From NCBI RefSeq assembly GCF_004379255.2, contig NC_056034.1, positions 9,674,501 to 9,738,500 of the forward strand: a stretch of 64,000 nucleotides of DNA, read 5' to 3'. A program made the position numbers and the translations under genes. Within the stretch, counting starts at the first letter, position 1. Each line of letters starts with the position of its first letter. The stretch comes from Salvia splendens. Taxonomy: Eukaryota > Streptophyta > Magnoliopsida > Lamiales > Lamiaceae. The notes below the pieces were generated by a model. That model did no database searches. It saw only the letters and a program-made list of their open reading frames with translations, and had not been told where the DNA came from. Shown one piece after another: positions 46,355-59,201 of the stretch.

Positions 46355-46374
46355 TGTGTGTGTGTGTGTGTGTG
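46355..46374. repeat. (TG)10 microsatellite
   Basis: Ten TG units preceded by 'tctctct'. On the minus strand it is CA-rich. Confidence 0.9.
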
Positions 46375-48014
46375 ATTTTGCAGCTACTACTACCATTTTT
46401 TACAGAGAGATTCATAAATTGGTGATTTCTTCGTGACTCAACTATTGCACTCTACTCAAGCGCCTCCATTTTGATGATCGTGATTCATTTTAGTCCATAT
46501 TTTATTCACTTCAAAATTTCCGGTCTCTAAAATAACTAATTTTGGAGATAAAACAAGTTTAGTAGAGTATAAATTAGAAAATAAATATTTGAAATAGTTT
46601 TAATAGTGGACTTATTTTATTATTAGCGTAATTAATGGTGAAATGTTTCCAAATTTAGAAAATAGACTGATTTTATGACATGTGTTAATTTGGTCAGTTA
46701 CACTCGTTCTCAAATCAGTCTATTTTCCAAATTATTACAGAATTCATTTGGGGATTCGATCATCAAATAGAATGTAAAACTACAATAATTTACCTAATAA
46801 TTTTCTTGATTTGAGTAGAAATATAAATTTGAAATTAATAAGAAAGTCGAGAAATAAAATTGAAATGAGTAGTACAGGGAATTAAGGCGTTAAGGGGTAC
46901 AAGCCACGTGATATAAAAAAAATGAACTCCCACATTCTGGTGATTGGCCAGCCTGGTTATGACCATTATCCAATCTGCGATCAATAAATGTGAAAAATAT
47001 TTATTCTTTTCCTTAAATAGGGAGTAGTATACTATAGATTAGATTTATTTTCATATTTCCTTTTTAAATAATCGTTGAGTTTCAAATTCAGAGAGTCAAA
47101 AATATGTGTTCTTTTCTCCACTAATCGTGATGTGCTATGTGATTTTATTAGGAGAGCCGCAGCCACTGTGTCCGTTGTGTGCATGTGTTTATTTTAACAT
47201 AATTATCCTACAAAAAATAATTTCAAATAAACGTTTTAATTAGCACCGAGAAGACACACAAACCAAATATCCCAATAAGTTGAGAGCAGGCGGAACAAAC
47301 ATGTTGAGAGCAAGAACTATCACTAGGACCGTCAGTGGTTTCTTTATCATCAACATTCACTATTCCATTTATTCTTTATAGTCATTCAATCTAGAACAAA
47401 TGAATATAGACTTGCACGGGGTCGCCTGATTGCACCATCAACCACAAGTACATGAAAATTTCACTAAATTTGATCTTTCAAGTTGTTGTCGATACTAGTT
47501 CCTACACTTCCAACACCATGAGTTTTGTTTTAGGAGTATACAATTTGTCACTATTTCAATCCATCCACAATCTGTTTCAGTAAGAAGAAAAAATTGAGCA
47601 TGGCCCTAAACTTCTTCTTTTTTGTTAGTATGGACCCTAAACTTGTTTACGTACCTTCCTTAATTATCAAGCATCAATGTTGATCTTCAAATTTATCATT
47701 GATATTCATATTTTGTTCATAGAGATTTTTGTTTTTGTTTTGCCGATTGAAATGCACTATATATATATATACACAAGGATAATATGCAATCCAAACAACT
47801 TTTGGAAATGGAAATATATAGGAATATATTCATTGAGAGTCAACTAGTTAATGCACCGTTTGATGTGATTTGTATTTTGTATTAACGCGAATTATTATTT
47901 ATAAGTTTGCCAATATGCAACAGATCACGACACAAACGTATTTTTCATTCAATTTTCTTTTTCTTCGTTTTGGGAATCTAAAGACGAGCTTCTATATCAT
48001 AAAATAATCAACTA
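46375..48014. other. AT-rich intergenic DNA, no gene seen
   Basis: About 1.6 kb with no coding, RNA or repeat structure that I can support. Confidence 0.4.
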
Positions 48015-48266
48015 CTCCCTCCGTCAACAAAAAATAGTCTTATTTGTGGATGACACAAGTTTTAACGAGAAATGAGTAAAGTAAAAGTGAAGAAGAAAAA
48101 GTAGGTAAAGTAAAAGAGATATATGGAGAAAAAGTAATTACAGTATGTGAGAGAGGAGAAAGAGTGGTAAAATATTGGAGAGAATTTTTCATTTTTAGAA
48201 ATAAGACAATTTTTTATGGACATCTCAAAATAACAAAATGAGAGTATTTTTCATAGACGGATGGAG
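48015..48266. mobile_element. Stowaway-type MITE
   Basis: CTCCCTCCGTC at the left and GACGGATGGAG at the right are inverted with TA flanks (48013-48014, 48267-48268). It is 252 bp. Its body shares 'aaaaaatagtcttatttgtg' with the copy at 13760. Confidence 0.8.
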
Positions 48267-48268
48267 TA

Positions 48269-49639
48269 TACCCCTTGATTCAGAATTTTTAAAATTAATT
48301 TTTAAAGATAATTCTTATACTTTTTGAATAAGAAACTTCTGGTACTTTTATCATATTCAAGTAATTATAAGAAGAGTAAAAATATAAAACCATCAATTAA
48401 TTTAACAAAAAATTTATAGTAGCCGTAAAAATAAAAAATATGGAGTATTAATTACAAACACTTTATCAAATTAAATGTCTCATTATTAGTATTACCATTA
48501 GTTTAAAATTTAAAAATTATACGATTTACAAAATTTGAAATCTGGAAAATACTCTGATTAAATTGTTTAGATTTTTAATTTCAATCTATTTTTCATGTTT
48601 TGTTTTGCAATTATACTTTTTAGATTTATTTCTTTTATATTTTACAATTATGTTAAGAGCAAACCGTGTATTTACATATAGAGTGATAGGAATAAATATA
48701 TATTTATTTTCATGATTAATATTAAATTTTAAGTGAGCAAGTTGGTCAACCAAAACAATAGTAGCACACTATATGAAGATAACAATGTGTCAATGTCGAA
48801 CATAATCCAAGAACTAAAGCCATTAATTTTGCGAATCGTGTTTAACCACATTTGCCCTTTGAAGGAGGATAAAAACTAATAACTTTAATTGAATTAAATG
48901 TTTTGGTTGAAGTCAAAATTTGTGTCTGCCGCGTAAGGAAAATAATCCGGATCTTAAGCATGATGGTCAATATGGTCCTTATATGGATATATCATATTAT
49001 TTTAACTAAAGCTTCCCAATTTATTTTTTGAATTTTGTATTAATAACTATATATTAAATGTTAAAAGTTTCTTAATCCTATGAAGCGAAAGAACATTAAC
49101 TTAAAAATGATTTTGTTTTATGAATAATTCGGCAAATATAGCGTATAATTATGGCGTAGGTATTCTCTTTTTTTTTCCAAATATGCTCAACAATAAAAAA
49201 AATGGTTTCGAATTTTGATCTTGCTGAAAGTTATTGATTAATTCGAATTTCGGATATAATCATCTTGATTCTTGAGGTTCATTCACTAAACTGAACAAGG
49301 ACACAATAGGAAAAGCATACAATAGCTACTGGTTTTTGGTTAAGCTTTCTCATTAAAAATTCTTTGATTTATGTAGTATTTGTTTTCGCCGCAAAGACCT
49401 CGTTTTTCTAAAGCTTTTTATTTCAATTTGAAATGCAATAGTATGAGAGAGATGAAATCAGACCAGGCCACACCATTATTCTCTTCCAATTCTTCGTCAT
49501 ATCACATTAATTTTTTATATCCTTTTTTATTTTCTAGAGGGATTTCGGCATGTCTACGATTATGGTTGTTTGGTGTTATAGTTACATACGATTTTTTTTT
49601 GATAAATAATAAAACCATTATTTAAAAAAAAAACGTTTT
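48269..49639. other. AT-rich intergenic DNA, no gene seen
   Basis: Nothing recognised. The 81-codon frame at 49380-49625 has no family features. Confidence 0.4.
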
Positions 49640-49820
49640 TTTGTTCACTCTGGCGCTCCGCAATGCGACCGCGTTCAGGGTCAGACCACTATATATGTTG
49701 TACCGCTCACACACCGCTGGAGGTTTGGAGGCCTGGTTCGGGCCACTCCACCATCACCTACAACACACGAGGTTGGACCGCACCGCACATTTTGAAATCC
49801 AACACTCATCACCAATGCTC
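49640..49820. mobile_element. GC-rich fragment, probable Harbinger MITE with a lost left end
   Basis: A GC-rich island (ggcgctccgcaatgcgacc) in AT-rich DNA ends CTCATCACCAATGCTC at 49820. Its reverse is the common Harbinger MITE end GAGCATTGGTGATGAG, followed by TTA. No matching left end is found nearby. Confidence 0.4.
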
Positions 49821-49823
49821 TTA

Positions 49824-52338
49824 TATGGTTTCAGAGCTCAATGTGGGGTGGAAGAAAGAACGGTATGGGAATTGAGTTTTGATTTGAATCAATAAAATTT
49901 AATTAGAGATTATTAGTTTTTCATAATATTTGTATTTATTTTCATATGTTGTGGAACTAAATTAATTAATTATGACTCGAAGTATAGATAAAGAAAAAGT
50001 TAACATATCAACTAACCTTGTTAAATAAGAATTTGATCAAATTTGAAGTAAGTGTGTTTTAGCATGTGTTTTCTCTCATATAAAAAATCTAATAAAACAA
50101 AACGAAGTATAGATCAAGTTGTTACAAATTTACAATACATTTAATTCATCAAATTTTATTTATCCGGCACACCTCAGACACTATATATAGAAACGAAGTT
50201 GGTGTCATTGTACCCATACTAGTTTTCTATGCTCGAATATAACATGATAGATGAAATTCTTTACATCCCATCTTTGACAATTTCCACTTCAATTATTAGA
50301 TTATAAACCCATCAACTATACAAAAATACCACTAACTACATATATCGACGCAATCAATCACCTACATTGTCACACTAGTGCATGCAGCATTAATTAATCA
50401 AAGAAACCAAAAAATGAAATAGGACAATTTTATTCGAAACCCATATTTTTCAAATCACAAACCAATAGCTATGACCTCTCACTCTCAATATACATTAATC
50501 ACGATGTACAATAGTACAAAGAGCTTTGTCACGAAGTGATACACCACAAAATTAAAAATGAAGAAAATAAAAAAGAAAAGGTGACACATAACCTAACACC
50601 GTCTATATCACTATCCATAGCTCAAAATCATGAGGCCTAATTCAATTAAAAACCAGAAATATTTTTGTGTGGGGTATGACATAGCCGGCCAATAAGGTAT
50701 ATATAAAATTCAAACACAAATAATAAAAGCTAAAGTTGTAGATTGGTATGAAGTTGGACATTACATCAATTCGGCAACCCCTCCACTCTAGATATTTCGT
50801 TTAAAACCCCATCTTATACTATTTATGTATGTACATTAATGTAGATATACTAAATATTCCTCTTTCATGAAAGTTGTTGGGGACCTTATTTTATCAACTA
50901 TGATTACTTGTGTAGGAAATGAAATAGAAATGATCTAGTTCACTATCAAAATTATTAAGCGAAAGGAAACGAAATAGAAATGATTTAGTTCACTATCAAA
51001 AAATTTAAACCAAACAATATAAGGATTAAGGAATGATGAAGCGATGGTGAAGGTAGCACCATTATATATGCAATAATTAATGTAGGAAATAGATATTAGG
51101 GACTCCATAGCAATTTTTCTCTAGTGCGTGAATCACATGACTATTTTTACATACAAAAACAACTTCTTTCAAAACTAAGAAAAAAACAAATAAAAAGCAG
51201 TCATAATATGACAGCCGAATCCACATCACTAGTGACGTGGGCATGGACATAACTATAAATCCACATCACTAATGAACTCATTTTTTTTAGCTTTTCTCTA
51301 TAAAGTTTTAAAATTTATTCATATTTTACATATCATTGTATAAAAGCCTCTATTAATAATCTAAATTATCTAAAAATTTATTTTTAAGTAGAATTTTGAA
51401 AATTTATCCCCTACTTACGTTCATTTCGTCCAATGACATGTCAAGAGCTTTTTATTTAGGATCCGAGCTATACAACAAATAATTACATAACACATAAAAA
51501 ATACTAAAAGTATTATATCGAAACGTATCTTTCTCAATCGAAAAGAGTATAAATTCATTCAAATATTGATCACTAATTCTATTTCACAACTTATTCTTCA
51601 CAAATATCATAAATTTAAATATTCAAAATGTAAGACTAGATGCCTGTTTAACTTGATTTAAACTAGATTATTCCCGCAAAACTAAGCAAGAAACACACTT
51701 CAAAGATGAAGGGATCCTTCCAGCTTTTCTTCAACTCCTAAACAACTTGAATTTGATTATGAAGTACCTATGATTAGAGTGTACAACACACATAGCTTTG
51801 CGAATTATACAAAGTAGAGTTTCGCTCATGCTATGATGCGTTGCACAGAGTGTAAATATATGTAATTTATTTACGCACTATTATTGACGCTGGAGAAAAC
51901 AAATGATAAATGGAAGCATTGAATATTAGTTAGTGGATGACAAGCTAGGCATCCTAGATGGATGCCACGTGGAGTGGAAAGGGAACCATGGCCAATGCTA
52001 TGTGCCAAATTAAACAACTGTAATATCATATATTTATATGTATTGCCCTTCTTACTCGTCTACTTCTTGACATCGATCATTCCCTCCGACAGAGAAGAGG
52101 GTTATATAATAAATTAAAAATATGGATTGTGATGTATATTGCCTACCATTATATTTTCTTGTTTACGCCTTGTTAAAAAAGATTCATCTTGAATGAACAT
52201 ATTAATATGGGACCATAGGTGATTCCAGGAAAAAACTTTAAGAATTGAAAATCATATCAGTTCTTTAATATCGGTTAGTTACACAAAATATATCAGCTTC
52301 ATATTGAGTCAAATACTGATATATATATATATATATAT
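49824..52338. other. AT-rich intergenic DNA, no gene seen
   Basis: About 2.5 kb. There are scattered short AT-rich words, including a repeated 'gaaatagaaatgat(c/t)tagttcactatcaaa' pair at about 50919 and 50968. I see no gene or RNA. Confidence 0.4.
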
Positions 52339-53052
52339 AGGGTCTTGTTAGGTTGAGATTTTTTAGCTTAATTGAGAATTGAGATGCATTTTCAGCCACT
52401 CATTTTGAAATGTCAACTGCAAGTAGATTATGTCAACTAAGGGGTATTATCGTCATTTCATTTCAATAGCCAGAATATCAAATGTCAACAACTCGTATTA
52501 AAATGTCAACAACTAAAAAAAATTTTAATTTTTTTAATTTTTTTAATTTTTTTTTAATTTTTTTTAATTTTTTTTAAATTTTCGCGCGATGTCAACTACT
52601 GAGACATTATGTCAACTACGATGTGTAGTCTGCACATCAAATGTCAATAGCTCTGCACATCAAATGTCAACCGCTTATAATTGACATTATATATGTGTAG
52701 TTGACATGAATTGTATATGTAGTTGACATTATATGTGTGTAGTTGACATGAATTGTATATGTAGTTGACATTACATGTGTGTAGTTGACATGAATTGTAT
52801 ATGTAGTTGAAAAAAAATAAAAAATAATAAAAAAATAAAAAATCGAAAAAAAATAATTTTTTTAAAAAAAATAAAAAAATATTTATTAAATAAAATATAT
52901 GATGAAATTACAAATATGCCCTTTCACAATTAATTAATGTAAAAATATTTTCCATGTGGCAAATTCTGGACCACTCATTTAATAAAAATGAGTGGCTTAT
53001 AATGAATCTCAATTCTCAATTAGGCTAAAAAATCTCAATTGATCACAACCCT
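52339..53052. mobile_element. 714-bp foldback element inserted in a TA repeat
   Basis: The ends AGGGTCTTGTTAGGTTGAG and CTCAATTGATCACAACCCT are inverted, with more than 40 matching bases overall ('ttttttagcttaattgagaattgagat' at both ends). It sits inside a TATATA tract on both sides, so target duplication cannot be shown. The body has about 15 copies of 'tgtcaac/gttgacat', including the tandem 'gtagttgacatgaattgtatat' units at 52699-52810. No protein is encoded. The superfamily is unassigned. Confidence 0.7.
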
Positions 53053-54573
53053 ATATATATATATATTTATGAATCAGTGAACTGATTATGTTTTGTAATA
53101 TCAATTGATATTAATGTATTTGTGAACCGATATAGTTTTGTGTTCTGACTTGAAATAAATATGTGCATATGAGCATGATTCTGATTCTGAAAGAGGGAAT
53201 ATGTAGATTTTACAAGTGAAAGGTCGGTTGCGCCTTGTCCCACAAAGCCAGCCTTTAAATTCAAAGACCGTAATAACACCATTTTCAATATAATGGAATG
53301 GAACCCTATGTAAAACTTTGCTATTTTCTACACCTCATTTTCCACCATAAATCTACTTTTACTTAATCAGACTAAACGCCAATTTTTTCTCTCATGAAAA
53401 TAACCTATTCATAATTATTAATGAATTACTTCATTGACCTTAATACATGACTAATCATAATAACTTTTAGTTCAAAGATTTGGCTAACATCGAATCGTGT
53501 GATGATAACTGTGATTTAATTACTGGACCATTTTAATTTTTAGGGTTTATTTTGTCCATAAATAGTTAAATTAAGATGCCCAATTATCTTCCTTTGTTTT
53601 CTTTTGAAAATAGTAGTCATGATTATAGGAGCCGAAAACGCTAATCATAAATCTGAATGCAGTTATTTGCAGTTTGATTGCTGGTTTTGGACAGCGGTGC
53701 AAAACATTGAAGAAACATAAAAAGATTAATCAATGTACTTGAATGGGGCACCCCCTAAATATTCATGTATATAAAAATTTGTATTATATATAGAGGAATA
53801 ATAAAAAGGTAAAAGGCATGAGCATGTATATTCATGATGGAAACTGAATATTGATTTGATATATACATGAGAATGATAATGATTTTAGGAGGAGCCTCTC
53901 TCTCAAACTGGGTTACAAAAAGAAAAGCTCAAGAGATTTCATTTAAATGATTTAAGATGGTAGGCCAAAGTGGTAGAGATATGCTATTATTTCTTTAGCT
54001 ATATTATGGGGAGAAAAATTAATGCTCTAGGCCTCGATGGCTCCTTTCCACTTCCCCACGTACCTCATCATATATATATACTCCATTTCCTAAATTAATG
54101 ATCGTATTATATGTTTATTACTAATTAATACACAAATATATGATATTAAATTGATAAGACATATATATTGAGGATACATATAATATATATAGTTCTAAAT
54201 TGCAATGATCATATATAGTGCTATTTGAGAGTACTACTGTTCCATAAGCATAAGGTGCAGCATGCTGAATAATTATGGTGTAAGAAAGGTTAGTGCAAGA
54301 GTGGAGCTTTGGTGAGGCCCAAGTTCCCAAGATTAGATTGATGTTTATGATGTACATATAACATATTTATATGCCTATATCTATATAGTGTGAGGTGGGG
54401 GCTAAATATTACTATATCCATATATATACTATTGCCTTCTTTATGTAAAATTCAACAGATCATCATGGCAATTAGCGCGTCCATCTAGCAAATAGGAATG
54501 CGACACGTGACCCTAATCTTGGGATTAGAACACGTGTGGACCTTTTTCCCCTCTATAAATTAACAATCTATAA
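53053..54573. other. AT-rich intergenic DNA, no gene seen
   Basis: At 54499-54541 'gacacgtgaccctaatc-ttgg-gattagaacacgtgtgg' is a compact palindromic pair of ACGT (G-box/ABRE-like) cores. No gene start is visible next to it. The rest is plain AT-rich DNA. Confidence 0.45.
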
Positions 54574-55006
54574 GAGCATCACTAGTGGAGCGGAATTCCG
54601 CCCCGGCGGAATTACCCGCGGAATTTAAAAAAACACCTACTGGCACGTCATACGGACTTCTCACTACTCTGTCACGTCATACGGAATTCCCGACGGAATT
54701 CTCACATTAAAAAATTCACAAATTCACAAATTAGACAATTTCCGGAATTAAATATATTTAACGGGATGAAATGAAGTTGAACGGGATGTATATATAGGAA
54801 CCGAAAAAAAAATATTTAATACAAAAAAGCAGAATTCCGTGGGCCTCAACGCAATGGCGGACGTCCGCACGGAATTCCCCGCGGAACTGCGAATTCCTTC
54901 GCTGAATTCCGTATTCGTGCCTGGGATGCGCAATGGCGGACGTCCGCCATGGAATTCCCGCACGCCGGTGGGAATTCCGCGTGGACGTCCGCAATTGCTG
55001 ATGCTC
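54574..55006. mobile_element. MITE of GGAATTCCG repeats with Harbinger-like ends
   Basis: The left end GAGCATCACTAGTGG and the right end (reverse of GAGCATCAGCAATTG) are inverted. The flanks are TAA (54571-54573) and AAA, one base off the usual TAA target pair. The two arms are rich in GGAATTCCG, 'ggcggacgtccgc' and related words, which would pair across the element. The two small open frames are repeat translations. Confidence 0.65.
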
Positions 55007-55009
55007 AAA

Positions 55010-56382
55010 AGAGAATGTTAATAGTCATTAGTCCAAATTAAACAAGATTCAAAGAAACTTATCTTTTTACTCGATAACAATTTGGAGCGTTTGGGGCTCA
55101 ATCATTAATAAATTAATCCCCATCGTTAAAGTTAAATTAAAAGTTTATATACTACATGTCAATTTGTATATGTGAATATGACTTCACACTCTGAATTTTG
55201 GGTTCACGGCTATAAAAAATCACAACTTTTGATCTTTTAACGAGGAGAATTTCAACACCCCCATATATATTTCAAGAAAATTTATTCATTTTCTTTAGTG
55301 GTTTTATATATGTATGGCAATTTAAACCTTGGATTTGTTAGTAGTCCATTCATAGTATTCGTGACCTCAAATTCAAAATGATTAATAATCCAATGACCGC
55401 AATAAACATAAAGTATGAAAGTGAAGTGCGTATAAATGATCGACAAAAACAAAAACCTGAAAGGATAAATAGTTTTGGAAAGTTAGAACTTTTATTTGCT
55501 TTTTTGATGTAATTAATGTTTGCTTTAGAGTTCTGAATTAAGGGTGATCACCATTCAAAAATTTAAATATCATACACAAGATATTACTGTGCCTTCATAT
55601 ATACCGCCTTTTTGTTTATGATTAGTATTAAAATTTAAATCTAGGAAATTATTTGTGTCGTGTCGGTGTCGAACATGCTAAATATATTTGATAATTTTGA
55701 ATGTTTTTAAAAATCTATTAGCTAAATGAAAAATATACTACTACAATGACTAGTTAATCTAACACTATGCTCATACTACTTAACTGTACAAAATCAATAT
55801 CATTGCTCAGTCAAACTGAAAACACATCTAATAACAGAAGTATAATTAAATATTAAATTTAATTAATAAGCAATGGGACATGACGGAAGAAATTAGATGA
55901 TTAGGAGGAGTTAATCCTAGGCAGGAAAACATACTTTCGGAAAAGCAAAGCGTAAATGATTGTTAAATATATGAAGTAAGTGCGTGTTATAACTTCTTTG
56001 TTGTTTGTGCAAAACAACATAAATCACAAAAGTGCAAAATCACTTTTTTTATCCCATTTAATAAAAATATATAAAAAGGGTCCCGTGAAAATAAATCCCT
56101 AGTTACGCTCCTCTTCGACTTTACACCAAATTAAGTTGGACCTTGCACAAAGATATATTGGGCGAAACAATGATTATCGTCAAAGAAAGTTGAGAGAATT
56201 TTGGCCTACAAATTTTCTAATTTTTTTTGCTATAGTAGCTACCAAAATTAATACTACTATAGCAGTTGACAAGAGTACAATTTCACTTTCTATATTGTGT
56301 TTACTTCTTTATCAAAACACTACTATTTCATTGTCGCCGCTTAACTTTATTACTTAACCGCATCACACACACATTGTATATA
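55010..56382. other. AT-rich intergenic DNA
   Basis: No gene or clear repeat structure. The 73-codon frame at 56136-56357 is not supported by any motif. Confidence 0.4.
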
Positions 56383-56611
56383 CTCCTTCCTTCCGTTTTC
56401 TAAAAATTGGAATTTTATAGAATACACGAATTTGATACGAAATTGGTAAGTGAGGAAAAAAAAATGTAGTTGGAGACTTGGAGTAGTGTTAATGAGACTT
56501 ACATTATTAGCGGTGTTTATATATGAAAAAGTTTTCAAAAATAAATATAGACTAATTTTATGAGATAATGGAAAATGTCAGAACGAGACTAATTTTGAGG
56601 GAAGGATGGAG
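56383..56611. mobile_element. Stowaway-type MITE
   Basis: CTCCTTCCTTCCG at the left and GGAAGGATGGAG at the right, with TA flanks (56381-56382 and 56612-56613). It is 229 bp. Confidence 0.65.
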
Positions 56612-56613
56612 TA

Positions 56614-58415
56614 TTATATAGTAAGAAAATGTTAGCTTGTAGGAGTATATTATTGCTTGCAGTCCTATTAGAAAACACCTTCTTAATATACTAGAAATTG
56701 ACAACTACATGCAAATTGTAGTATAAAAACAATCACACCTTTTAGATTGGACTCATATCCAAGCAATAGTCCAAAATTTGTGAAACAATATTTGACCTTG
56801 ATCTGTCATCCAATAAACCAAAAAACAACATGATAAATCCAAATGAAAGTAAACACACCAACCTAACATTTATATATCATGCAAATTAAGTAAACCCCTT
56901 AACTATATTCAATCACACATTACACAATACTATACAGAAACTCGATCGAGTGTATTGTGAAGTTATCACCTTGTCTTCGATAACAAAATAATTTCACCAT
57001 ATGATTTTAAAGTGTATAATTAAAAAGTTATATTTCATTCACACCCTTTTACTCCTTTGATTATTTTTTTTGGCCGCCTTTATATATATTCACAACAACA
57101 ACATGCAATGCATCGTTGTAAAAGGAGACCCTAATCCCACAATAAAGACACAGAAGCAAATATAAAGAAAGACCCCACGTGTGGGGAATGAACAATTTGG
57201 CTGCTTGATTAATTATTGAATTAGTTTATTCGTGTAAATCAAAATTCCTAATGTTTAGCTTTATGTGAATTGTATTATGTGCTTGGGATTCCTACCATAG
57301 TCATGGTGTGGGCCACCACTAATTGTGACATTAGAGTTAACCTTTTGAATGTGATAAAATTAAAATCAAGGCGCATAGAATTTCACTTCATCACCTCGCT
57401 TTCTACTAGTACCTTTTTTTTCTGCAATAAGCGCTCTCTTAAAAGTGGATGTTTTAAGAATCCTATGCCTCCATTCATACATCCTTTATTTCGTCTTGGC
57501 CCCTTTTAAATCCCTACCATTTTCGTAATTTATCATGCTTTCTTTTCGTTTTAATAGTGATATAATTCTTTCATTTATCAATTTATAATGTTAGTTGTAA
57601 TAGTTCGAAGGTTCCCGATAAAAGAGGAAAAAGGCGTAGAAATTTGTTAAGGGTTTTTGAATGATAAATGCCATTAAATGTGGTTGGTATTTTGGTAGTA
57701 TTTGTTTAGTTATATATAACCCTAAACGTGTTCAAATTAGAAGTTCTTATGTATATTATATGGAGCTCTCACAATTATATAAGATTATATTGTTAATAAA
57801 AAAAATCTGTTGTTGTATAAAACTTCTTATGTATAGTATGAGGAGTTCTCACAATTATATAATATTAGTATATTATAAATGAAAAACCTTTTATTGTAGA
57901 ATGTTACATTTTTTACCTAGGGAATGAGTAGATAGCAAAATAAAAATCCCTAATTAATGCACATGTAATTCATAAATATATATTATAATTGGTCAAACTT
58001 TCAGGCCCTAGATTCATAAATAACAGATTAGTGTGGGGCTAATCTTCACTAATATCCCGCGCAAATCCACACATTGCACAGTTGAAACTCTTCTAGACTT
58101 CGGTATAGCAATTGAATGATTCAAACATCACCACTACAACCCCAATGAAAAGAAGAAAACACAACAACAATGTCAAAGAAGAACAAACACAGTTTTTGGA
58201 CTTGAATTTGTACATAATTATCTATACACTTACAGAAATTGGAGGTTCGACTTTGAATTCGGCGTAATGCCCTAATATTTTGTAAGGCACATGTCTATTA
58301 CGTCATCTCCAAAACTCCAACCATTAACATCAAGCTTAAATGCATTTTCCATTAAATATAACATTAAACTGTAATTCTATTTCTATTATTTACACTAACT
58401 TCAAATTCAACTATA
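56614..58415. other. AT-rich intergenic DNA, no gene seen
   Basis: Contains 'ccccacgtgtgggg' at about 57174-57187, a palindromic ACGT core, and a direct repeat of 'ttcttatgta-tag/ttattatat-ga(g/c)' at 57745-57780 and 57828-57862. No gene is seen. Confidence 0.4.
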
Positions 58416-58648
58416 TTCCCTCTATCCTACGTAGTCGAATCGTATTTTTTTTGGTATTGTCTCACTATAATTGAGTCATTTCCTTTATCGGTAAAAAAGT
58501 AACACACTTAATTACTTATACTTTATCTCTATTCAATTATTTATTTTATTCTCTCTTATTTTATTTTCACTCCACTTAATTAGTCAAACACTCTTTCTTT
58601 AATCTCCGTATCCAAGGAAACGTATCAACTACAAAGGAACGAAGGGAA
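58416..58648. mobile_element. Diverged Stowaway-type MITE
   Basis: TTCCCTCTATCCTACG at the left and CGAAGGGAA at the right are inverted with TA at both flanks (58414-58415, 58649-58650). It is 233 bp. Confidence 0.5.
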
Positions 58649-58719
58649 TACTTTTTATACTTTTTCAAGCATACCAATATATTTTATAAAATTATACATT
58701 AAACCCACAATAATTTATA

Positions 58720-58971
58720 CTCCCTCCGTCCACCAATAAACGTCTCATTTTGCTATTTTTGTCTGTTCACCAATAAATGTCTTATTTGTTTTTTACTACT
58801 TTTGGTAACACTAACTTTATCTCATTCACATTTCATTATAAAACTAATATAACTATAAAAGTAGGATCCAGCTCTACCATTATCATTTTATCACCCACTT
58901 TCTATTACTACATTTCTTAAAACATGTGTCATACTTATCAAATATGGACTTGTAATCATGGATGGAGAGAG
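58720..58971. mobile_element. Stowaway-type MITE
   Basis: CTCCCTCCGTCCACC at the left and GGATGGAGAGAG at the right with TA flanks (58718-58719, 58972-58973). It is 252 bp. The next Stowaway follows within 15 bases. Confidence 0.75.
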
Positions 58972-58983
58972 TAGTAATTAGTA

Positions 58984-59199
58984 CTCCATATGTCCCCCAT
59001 TTTTAGTCCACTTTGTATTGGATACGAGTTTTAAGAAATATAAAGAAAAGTGAGTTGAAAATTAAGTGAAAGTGAGTCTCATTTTTGTATATTAATAATA
59101 TAATAAAATGTGAGTAAAATGAGTTAGTGGAATGTGGGACACACTTACCATTTATGGTAAAAAAAGTAAAAGTTGATAATGAATGAGGGACGGATGGAG
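58984..59199. mobile_element. Stowaway-type MITE, adjacent to the previous one
   Basis: CTCCATATGTCCCCC at the left and GGACGGATGGAG at the right with TA flanks (58982-58983, 59200-59201). It is 216 bp. Together with 58416-58648 and 58720-58971 it forms a run of three independent insertions in 0.8 kb. Confidence 0.7.
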
Positions 59200-59201
59200 T
59201 A

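Noticed and set aside
49824..49840. Copia-like PBS (tggtttcagagctc) without LTR
   Set aside because: No LTR ends before it and no gag after it; a chance match to TGGTATCAGAGC is likely.
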